11,561 nucleotides of DNA, taken from positions 1-11,561 of the forward strand of contig DKUR01000025.1 in NCBI GenBank assembly GCA_002490775.1, written 5' to 3'. Under the pieces are notes generated by a model. It made no database searches and was not told the origin of the DNA. It saw only the letters and a list, made by a program, of their open reading frames with translations. This DNA is from Lachnospiraceae bacterium UBA7199. GTDB taxonomy: Bacteria; Bacillota; Clostridia; Lachnospirales; Lachnospiraceae. The translations under genes were made by a program, and so were the position numbers. Positions 5,756 through 11,561 of this stretch are shown piece by piece. The stretch's first letter is position 1. Each line of letters opens with the position of its first letter.

Positions 5756-6607
5756 CTAACCTTTCACCGCCCCCGCGGTCATCCCTCCAATAATATATTT
5801 CTGTAAAAACACATAAAATATCAGTTCCGGCAGCATAATCATCAAACTGGCGGCAATGATACCGCTGTAATCCATAGAATACTGCCCCTTAAACATAGAT
5901 GTCATCAAAGATACGGTATTTAACTTGTCATTTTGAATAAAGGTAGATGCAAAAGGAAATTCATTGTAAATATATACCGCATTAAAAATTATAATAGTTA
6001 CAAAGGTAGGCTTCATCACCGGAATCACCACCCTGGTGCACAGCCCCATAAGCCTGCATCCGTCAATCACCGCTGCCTCTTCAAGCTCCTCTGGAATCCC
6101 TCTTAAAAAGCCCACAAAAAGCAAAGTATTAAATGAAATATTTACCGCAATATATGGCAGGATAAGTCCGGCTCTGGTGCCCAGAATGCCAAGCAGCGAA
6201 TCAATCCGGTAAATGGGAAAAAGCAGTACATAAACCGGAATGGCAATTCCCATCAGCAGATAAAAATATAGGTAATCTGCCGTATTTTTTCTTTGAAAGG
6301 TCATACGTGCAATGGCAAAGGAGCTCATAAAGGTAATTGCCACACTAAAAAATGTTGCTATGATCACAATAAAAATGGTGTTAAAGTACATTCTTCCAAA
6401 ATCAATGGTATCCATTGCCCTCTGATAATTTCCAAAGCTCCAAACTTCCGGCAGCGCCAGCGGCGCGTTTACAATTGTCTGATTTGTCTTAAAAGAAAGC
6501 AGCACCGACCACAGAATGGGAAGCGTGGAAATAACAAGAATAGCTGCAACCAGCATATAAAATAAAATTCTTTTGAGGGAAATATTCTTTTTTATAGCCA
6601 AATTCAT
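5756..6607 (-). CDS. carbohydrate ABC transporter permease, MalG-type
   Basis: This 283-residue inner-membrane subunit belongs to a CUT1-family sugar importer. Six hydrophobic segments are visible at about 12-37, 74-100, 112-135, 146-169, 201-220 and 247-268. The cytoplasmic EAA loop that docks the ATPase is at 173-200 (EELEEAAVIDG, then VVIPVMKP). The C-terminal GGMTAGAVKG is the usual ending of MalG-like permeases. The start overlaps the end of the MalF-like gene by four bases, with GGAG upstream. It pairs with that permease to form the channel. It is the last gene of the operon and converges with the metalloprotease gene, with 15 bases between the stop codons and no terminator visible there. 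Confidence 0.93.
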   Translation of the reverse strand: MNLAIKKNISLKRILFYMLVAAILVISTLPILWSVLLSFKTNQTIVNAPLALPEVWSFGNYQRAMDTIDFGRMYFNTIFIVIIATFFSVAITFMSSFAIARMTFQRKNTADYLYFYLLMGIAIPVYVLLFPIYRIDSLLGILGTRAGLILPYIAVNISFNTLLFVGFLRGIPEELEEAAVIDGCRLMGLCTRVVIPVMKPTFVTIIIFNAVYIYNEFPFASTFIQNDKLNTVSLMTSMFKGQYSMDYSGIIAASLMIMLPELIFYVFLQKYIIGGMTAGAVKG

Positions 6608-7497
6608 TTCTGCACATCTCCTTCCCTCTTCTGCTTTCTGGCCACGATCCTGATATATGCAAAGGAGCCGATGATAGAAAGCGTCAAAATCATAACTGCA
6701 ATGGACATGCCATATCCATATCTTCTGGAGGTAAAAACAGTAAAATACATGTAAGAGGTCAAAAGCTCCGACTGATGGGCCGGCCCGCCTCCTGTCATCT
6801 GATAAACAAGCTCATAGATCTTAAACACGCCAGTGATGATAAGAACTGTATTAATAATAATGGTTTCCTTCAGCATGGGGATCGTAATAAAAAACGCTTT
6901 TTGAAATCCGTTTGCACCATCTATGGCGCACGCCTCATACATTTCCCCCGGAATCGTTTTGATTCCGGAGAGAAATATGGTTGCATGGAAACCCAGCATC
7001 TGCCAGGTAAACACCAATGCCAGAGAAAGAGGCGACCATTTGGTTCCACCGATCCATTCAATTGCCAGCACATCAAGTCCAATACTCCTTAAAAGGCTGT
7101 TCAGCATCCCATAATTGGGGTTCAAAATATATCCCCAGATAATTCCAATAATAATAGGGGCAATCACATAAGGCGCAAAGATGATCATCTTAAAAAATGC
7201 ATTTCCCTTAAAATTCACATTCATGATAAGCGCCACCAGAAAAGAACCCACAAGAAGGAAAATCGTACTCAAAACCAGCACAAGCAGCGTATTGCGAAGG
7301 GCAATCAAAAACAGCTTATCGCCAAACATTCTGCTATAATTGCTTATCCCTGTAAATTCTGCCCTTCCAAGTCCACTATATTCCGTAAAGCTATAGTATA
7401 CCGCAATAAATACCGGAATAATGATAAAAATACTGTATATAAGCAGGGTTGGGAGCAGCATAAATGCTTTTGCTTTTTTTGTACTTAACCAATGCAT
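6604..7497 (-). CDS. carbohydrate ABC transporter permease, MalF-type
   Basis: This 297-residue partner permease has six hydrophobic segments at about 11-34, 66-92, 101-125, 154-178, 213-232 and 263-285. The EAA loop is at 184-208 (GEMYEACAIDGANG, then FITIPML). The periplasmic insert of enterobacterial MalF is absent, as is normal for the LacF/UgpA type in Firmicutes. The TGGGPAHQSELL stretch (235-246) is typical of this group. The ATG follows the binding-protein stop after three bases, with GGAGAG inside the end of that gene, so translation is probably coupled. It forms the membrane channel with the MalG-like subunit. Confidence 0.93.
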   Translation of the reverse strand: MHWLSTKKAKAFMLLPTLLIYSIFIIIPVFIAVYYSFTEYSGLGRAEFTGISNYSRMFGDKLFLIALRNTLLVLVLSTIFLLVGSFLVALIMNVNFKGNAFFKMIIFAPYVIAPIIIGIIWGYILNPNYGMLNSLLRSIGLDVLAIEWIGGTKWSPLSLALVFTWQMLGFHATIFLSGIKTIPGEMYEACAIDGANGFQKAFFITIPMLKETIIINTVLIITGVFKIYELVYQMTGGGPAHQSELLTSYMYFTVFTSRRYGYGMSIAVMILTLSIIGSFAYIRIVARKQKREGDVQK

Positions 7498-7500
7498 AGG

Positions 7501-8886
7501 CTATCTCTCCGCCATATGCAGATCTTCTACGTACTGGGCTGCTTCCTGCGGTGTATAAACGCCTGTCATCACCCCAAAGGTAGCATCAAAATAACCATAA
7601 GCCACTGTTGTTGACATAGAATTAAAGGGTTCTGTCACTGCATCCCAGTCGTCATTTAAAGCTGTAATCATGGCTGCCAATACTGGATGTGTCTGTGAAT
7701 CTATGGTGCCGTTATATTTGGAGCAGGGCAATGCTGAGGTATCTTCTGCAATGATCTTAGTCCCCTCTTCTCCGTAGTAAAACTGCCAGAACTTCATAAT
7801 TGCATCCAAAAGCGCAGGATCTTCGGCCGCCTTTGCGGATACCACATACACACCGCCGGATGCCTTAATTCCAATCTGCTGAGGATATTTGCTGTCTGAA
7901 AAAGTAGGTCCCCAGAAAAATCCAATGTTCTGTGCCATATCGCTGCTTTCAAAATCGCCGATATCCCATGCACCTGTATTGAACATTGCTGCATTTCCTC
8001 CAAGGAAGCGTTCCTTTGCCTCAAAGTAGCCAATGTTTGCGATGTCCTCTGTAAAGGTACCATTATCACGCATTTCTTCTACTTTCTCAAAATAATGGAT
8101 AAAATCGTCGTTTGTCCACTTAATATTTCCTGCATTTAAATCTTCCAGCTTTTCAAAGAATCCATATCTTGCAATCATTGTCTCAAAAGCCCAGATACTG
8201 TAATTATCCTGTGCACCTACAGTCAAAGGAACAATCCCTTCCCCTTTCAGTTTATTTACTGCGTCCGTAAACTCTTCGTAGGTAACAGGCGCTTTTTCGA
8301 TTCCTGCCTGTTCAAACAGCTCTTTATTATAGAAAAATCCTACCATCATAACTTCGCTGGGAATTCCGTAATCCCTGCCTTCTACGGTGCAGGAATTTAC
8401 CAGTCCCGGAAGCAGACTGTCATTAATACCATATTCGTTTAAAACATCTGTCAGATCAAAAAGATATCCGTTTTGGGCAAATTCCTTTGCAGGCGCCTGC
8501 TCCAGCCAGAAAATATCCGGCAGATTATTTTCTCCTGCAAGCAGCGTCATCTGGGTATTATGCTCGGAAACTTCCTTGCCCGTAATCTCAACATGAATAT
8601 TAGGGTAAATCTCCTCAAAAGCCTGAATAATTTTCATCATATGAGGCTCCTGGGCTTCAATATTGGCAACATGCTCTGAAAAATGAATGGTGACATCCGA
8701 TCCTGCTGCTTCCTGATCTGTAGTCTCCTGCCCTTCCTGCGCTGTTGTATCCTGTGCTGCCCCATTGGCGCTGTCCTTTGCTCCATCTTCAGCCTCTGTC
8801 TGCTTCGCTCCGCAGCCTGACGCTAATAGCAGCGCTGTAATACTGATCATGCTGATTGCTTTTTTCATTAATCCTGTTCTTTTCAT
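7501..8886 (-). CDS. extracellular sugar-binding lipoprotein (family 1 SBP)
   Basis: This 461-residue solute-binding protein captures the sugar outside the membrane and delivers it to the two permeases. A lipoprotein signal peptide occupies residues 1-24 (MKRTGLMKKAISM, hydrophobic core, LASGC), with C25 the lipidated cysteine. A low-complexity linker rich in D, E, T, Q and A (about 26-64) tethers the mature domain. The domain follows with typical family-1 features: a VTIHFSEH first strand, DIFWLEQAPA near 127-136, and GGNAAMFNTGAWDIGDFES (about 299-317). The start ATG touches the TGA of the GH116 gene, and its ribosome site GGAGGAAGG lies inside the last GH116 codons. The ligand cannot be read from the sequence; the neighbouring GH116 suggests a beta-linked glycoside. 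Confidence 0.93.
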   Translation of the reverse strand: MKRTGLMKKAISMISITALLLASGCGAKQTEAEDGAKDSANGAAQDTTAQEGQETTDQEAAGSDVTIHFSEHVANIEAQEPHMMKIIQAFEEIYPNIHVEITGKEVSEHNTQMTLLAGENNLPDIFWLEQAPAKEFAQNGYLFDLTDVLNEYGINDSLLPGLVNSCTVEGRDYGIPSEVMMVGFFYNKELFEQAGIEKAPVTYEEFTDAVNKLKGEGIVPLTVGAQDNYSIWAFETMIARYGFFEKLEDLNAGNIKWTNDDFIHYFEKVEEMRDNGTFTEDIANIGYFEAKERFLGGNAAMFNTGAWDIGDFESSDMAQNIGFFWGPTFSDSKYPQQIGIKASGGVYVVSAKAAEDPALLDAIMKFWQFYYGEEGTKIIAEDTSALPCSKYNGTIDSQTHPVLAAMITALNDDWDAVTEPFNSMSTTVAYGYFDATFGVMTGVYTPQEAAQYVEDLHMAER

Positions 8887-11370
8887 TCAACCTTCCTCCA
8901 TTCTTTCCTCTATGGTAATTCCGTCTAACGTGCCATAGAGTACATCAATTGTTTTTTCCAGTTTCCCGTTTACCTTCTTTTGGCTGTACACGCCCCACGC
9001 CTTTCCACAGATAAAGAAGCTGGACACCTCTTCCTCATCAATAACCGGGTGAAAGCTTAAAGTCCGCCGGTACATATCACTTTTTTGTCCTAGCAGTGCG
9101 TTTAACACACCCCAGCTTGCCATTGCCCTGCTGTAATGATGGCCTGACTCCACCTCGCTAAAGGGATTCCGCTTATATCCGTCATAGCGGTCACGCACCG
9201 ATTTGATGATGGTAAGCCCCTCCTCAAGGCAGCCTGTATAAATCAGGTTTACCGCCGCCTCATACTCTACTCCCGTCCACACTTCTCCTGCATAGGATAA
9301 GGGGAACTTAGGCCTTCCGCCCTCCGGCCATGTGGCAATCACCAGTCCATGTTCTTCATTTAACGCATAGGCCCTATGGACAGAATCCGTATGGTAAAAA
9401 TCCGTCATATAATTATATTGAAATACTGCCTTCATTGCGGATCTTATATGTTCCTTGGGAAGAATTTCACCAATTCCCGCCATATATGCAAGGAACTGTC
9501 CCAGAAGCTGATCAGAAAGACATCCTTTGCCAAATTGATATTTATATTTATCAATTTCTTCCTGTACCTGAATATAGTATTCCCCATTAAACATTAACGC
9601 ATCTGCCCGTATCTTTCCCCTTTGAAATTCTTCTTCATACTTATTTTTATGGGAAACATCTCCCAGAATATCAGCCATTTCCGCACAGCACTTAAGCGCC
9701 GCAAGGAAAATACTGTCAGTCATGGGATTCGGTCCGTAAAATTCTATATCATAGGTGGTGTTCTGCTGTCCGTCCAGTACTCCGTCATGGTCTAAATCCC
9801 ACTGCCTCATAGAGTAATCCATTGCAGCAGATGCCTTGGGCCAGATTTTCCTTAAAAATTCTATATCTCCAAGATTCTTAAAATCCCGGTAGATTCTGAC
9901 AATACTTCCCAGTTCTCCGTCACAGGCAGGCACCATAGCATACCGCTCTTGGTCAAATACTGAAAACATTCTGGTGGACATACATCCTTCTTCATCTGTT
10001 TCCCGCAAAAACTCTACATTCCGCATGGTCTTTTCCAGCTCTGGAAACAAAAAGGCTACTGTCTGCTCGTAATTCCACACATGAGGTACACTTCCGTAGC
10101 CACAGCCAATATCATCCCGGATTCCTTCAAAACCGGCAAAGGTTCCATCCTCCAGCCAGAAACAAAGATTGCTCCGTAAGTTAGTTATATTGGCAGTCAG
10201 CGCATCAATCACGTAGTAAGGAAGTGTCGTTCTTTGAAACATTGCTTCTTTAAAATCCCTGCTTCCTTTTTCCAGACGCTCCATATGCTGGTAAACATAT
10301 TCTCCCACTTCCCATGCATTTTTAAACCTTGCTGCATAGTGATTTCTGACCGTACCGTATTCTCCCTTTAAAAATTTATCATAGTCCTCGTCAAACTCAA
10401 TCCAGGCCTTTACCCGGTTGGGAAAATACCAGCTAATCACAAACTCAAATGTCCTTTCTTCTCCCGGCTTTAAAACTTGCCAGGTGCCGATGGAACCAAT
10501 CTTTTCCCGCCTTTTTAAAAAGCTGAAATTATGAAACTGGGCAAATTCACAGCCCACGCTCTCCGATTTTGTTTCCTCCTCAAGCAGTCCATCTTCGGTA
10601 AAATCATCCCAAAAATCCTGAATACCATCCACCCATTCCCCATCAAACCATTCTGTCTTGTATGTCACATTTTCCTCGTTCATCATGATCGCCATATTTC
10701 CATAACGAAGATGATCTTCTGAAAGTTCTTCCGGAAAATAATATAATCCTTTTATCTTTCCAGACTTCCGGTACTCATTTTTCACGCTGCCGGCAAGCTT
10801 TAGGTTTTCAATTACATCATACCCTTCAAAACCGGATGCATTGGGCAGCGTTCCAACCAGACTTACCTTCGTTTCACAGTCTGCCTCATTTTTCACCTTA
10901 TACCGGATGATTCCGCAGGGAATGCCCGAATCTTCTGCATTCAAAGGAATAAAGGGTGTAAATGCCTCTAAAGACACCTCCACCGGCAGTTCTCTATCCT
11001 GAAAGCTTACCTGGGCAAAAGGGTACTCGCACACAAGATTAGAATCCTCCATCCTGGGCAGATTCACCAGCTCCGCCTGCAAGTATCCATGTGAGCTGGT
11101 ATAAGGCGGAAGCAGTCTGGACTCTAGTATTTTGGATACCGGCTGCTTCATTTTTTCGTTTTCCACCCGAATGGCAAAAAAGGAAAGGGGAAACTTAGTG
11201 TTCTTTGCCGGCCAGTTAAAAATTTCCCAATCCAGAAATTTTCCCCGGGCATCTACTGAAAAATTGCCTGTCCCGATTCCTCCCAGCAGAAAACGCACCT
11301 GAGAAGCATCTCTTTTATAAACTCTGGGAGTCCGGTCATACAATTCTTCTTTCGAAAATATCTTTCCCAT
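8887..11370 (-). CDS. GH116 family beta-glycosidase
   Basis: This 827-residue cytosolic enzyme (no signal peptide) is of glycoside hydrolase family 116, the family of GBA2 and archaeal and Thermoanaerobacterium beta-glucosidases; activities known in the family are beta-glucosidase, beta-xylosidase and beta-N-acetylglucosaminidase. The N-terminal beta domain spans about 25-330 (GGIGTGNFSVDARG, then EAFTPFIPLNAEDSGIP). The (alpha/alpha)6 catalytic domain spans about 371-760. By motif alignment with GBA2, E415 in GFEG is the nucleophile and D541 in NTTYD is the acid/base. HVWNYEQ (430-436), LFPELEKTMR, DLDHDG (525-530) and the IATWPEGGRP region (678-687) are conserved elements. The family call is strong; substrate specificity is not. 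It is the first gene of the operon, so the sugar is imported and then cleaved inside the cell. GGAGG lies 11 bases before the ATG, after a leader of about 115 bases carrying two operators. Confidence 0.92.
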   Translation of the reverse strand: MGKIFSKEELYDRTPRVYKRDASQVRFLLGGIGTGNFSVDARGKFLDWEIFNWPAKNTKFPLSFFAIRVENEKMKQPVSKILESRLLPPYTSSHGYLQAELVNLPRMEDSNLVCEYPFAQVSFQDRELPVEVSLEAFTPFIPLNAEDSGIPCGIIRYKVKNEADCETKVSLVGTLPNASGFEGYDVIENLKLAGSVKNEYRKSGKIKGLYYFPEELSEDHLRYGNMAIMMNEENVTYKTEWFDGEWVDGIQDFWDDFTEDGLLEEETKSESVGCEFAQFHNFSFLKRREKIGSIGTWQVLKPGEERTFEFVISWYFPNRVKAWIEFDEDYDKFLKGEYGTVRNHYAARFKNAWEVGEYVYQHMERLEKGSRDFKEAMFQRTTLPYYVIDALTANITNLRSNLCFWLEDGTFAGFEGIRDDIGCGYGSVPHVWNYEQTVAFLFPELEKTMRNVEFLRETDEEGCMSTRMFSVFDQERYAMVPACDGELGSIVRIYRDFKNLGDIEFLRKIWPKASAAMDYSMRQWDLDHDGVLDGQQNTTYDIEFYGPNPMTDSIFLAALKCCAEMADILGDVSHKNKYEEEFQRGKIRADALMFNGEYYIQVQEEIDKYKYQFGKGCLSDQLLGQFLAYMAGIGEILPKEHIRSAMKAVFQYNYMTDFYHTDSVHRAYALNEEHGLVIATWPEGGRPKFPLSYAGEVWTGVEYEAAVNLIYTGCLEEGLTIIKSVRDRYDGYKRNPFSEVESGHHYSRAMASWGVLNALLGQKSDMYRRTLSFHPVIDEEEVSSFFICGKAWGVYSQKKVNGKLEKTIDVLYGTLDGITIEERMEEG

Positions 11371-11399
11371 CCTTTACTTATCCTCCTTTTTCTTATTCG

Positions 11400-11413
11400 G
11401 TTGTTCGAATAAC
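11400..11413. promoter_or_regulatory. operator copy 2 (TTGTTCGAATAA), leader of GH116 operon
   Basis: This near-palindrome is centred on TTCGAA. Bases 11400-11412 are the exact reverse complement of 11470-11482. It lies in the untranslated leader about 75 bases downstream of the predicted start site and 30 bases before the GH116 ATG. The pair suits a dimeric repressor that can bridge two sites. Confidence 0.6.
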
Positions 11414-11427
11414 TTATCCTATTTAAT

Positions 11428-11453
11428 AACTCCTCGGCATTTTGTGAGGAGTT
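11428..11453. promoter_or_regulatory. leader hairpin between the two operators
   Basis: AACTCCTC pairs with GAGGAGTT (8 bp) around a 10-base loop. In the leftward mRNA it is followed by ATTAAAT, so it is not an obvious terminator for the operon; it may stabilise the leader. Read rightward it is followed by TTACCTTTTC and could stop antisense or incoming rightward transcripts. Confidence 0.45.
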
Positions 11454-11469
11454 TTACCTTTTCTCTTGA

Positions 11470-11482
11470 TTATTCGAACAAC
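11470..11482. promoter_or_regulatory. operator copy 1 (TTATTCGAACAA), at the transcription start
   Basis: This is an exact inverted copy of 11400-11412. It begins only about 10 bases past the -10 box of the GH116 promoter, covering roughly +4 to +16, where a bound repressor would block initiation or clearance. LacI- or GntR-type sugar repressors commonly use such positions; the actual regulator is outside the window. Confidence 0.6.
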
Positions 11483-11492
11483 TTATGCTATG

Positions 11493-11521
11493 ATATTAAC
11501 ATACAAAAAAAGCTTTGTCAA
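11493..11521 (-). promoter_or_regulatory. sigma-A promoter of the GH116-ABC operon
   Basis: On the minus strand a perfect TTGACA (11521-11516) is followed by a 17-base spacer and TAATAT (11498-11493). Start of transcription is expected near 11486, giving a leader of about 115 bases. This is the best promoter in the window and fits a strong, repressor-controlled sugar operon. Confidence 0.8.
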
Positions 11522-11561
11522 TCCTTTTCATATATTTCATGTTATTAACTTGTGATAATGT

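Noticed and set aside
5766..5779. ACCGC/GCGGT hairpin as a bidirectional terminator between the convergent genes
   Set aside because: It lies inside the last codons of the MalG-like gene, has only a 5-bp stem and no U-tract on either side.
6293..7114. Rightward open frames over the permease genes
   Set aside because: They are antisense to strongly supported permeases, lack ribosome sites and have unnatural composition.
11400..11482. LexA-type SOS boxes
   Set aside because: The Gram-positive LexA box is GAAC-N4-GTTC; here the core is TTCGAA with a different half-site order and spacing.
1..11561. CRISPR array, tRNA/rRNA genes, transposase or integrase
   Set aside because: No regularly spaced repeats, cloverleaf-like sequence, rRNA segment or recombinase motif was seen on either strand.

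Overview
The window looks like a chromosomal segment from an AT-rich Firmicute, most likely a gut-type Clostridia (Lachnospiraceae-like). The evidence is strong GGAGG ribosome sites, sigma-A promoters with close-to-consensus boxes, a lipoprotein sugar-binding protein and CUT1 permeases without a local ATPase. The lineage is an inference; no marker gene is present.

Left block (about 1-2740), transcribed leftward. In transcription order it holds a stand-alone CdtB/DNase I-like EEP-fold nuclease or phosphatase (1879-2604), a 202-residue protein resembling the RhiA-like secreted/sandwich family (1123-1731), a SARP-type regulator with a winged helix and a shortened BTAD (510-1052), and a truncated second copy of the RhiA-like gene (288-491) closed by a UUCG-loop terminator. 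The RhiA-like promoter carries 11-bp-spaced direct repeats just upstream of a -10 box, the layout expected for a SARP target, which suggests that the small regulator controls its own operon. A near-exact 25-bp repeat containing TATAAT occurs on both sides of this block (106-130 and 2712-2736).

Middle block (2834-5740), transcribed rightward and visibly AT-rich. A 75-codon ORF and a 170-codon ORF appear to be two parts of one protein joined across an A7 run in the right phase for -1 frameshifting. They are followed by a 710-residue protein that fuses an HEXXH...EXXAD zinc-metalloprotease-like domain to about seven TPRs. I do not recognise this set as a described system, and it is the best candidate for new biology in the window.

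Right block (11370 down to 5756), transcribed leftward. This is a compact catabolic operon: cytosolic GH116 beta-glycosidase, lipoprotein solute-binding protein, MalF-like permease, MalG-like permease. The junctions are 0, 3 and -4 bases. It is driven by a clear TTGACA-17-TAATAT promoter with two TTRTTCGAAYAA operators in the leader, so it should be an inducible system importing a beta-linked oligosaccharide or glycoside that GH116 cleaves inside the cell. The regulator and the ATPase are not in the window.

The middle and right blocks converge with only 15 bases between stop codons. No tRNA, rRNA, CRISPR array, transposase or integrase was seen. Bases 1-187 contain no gene.
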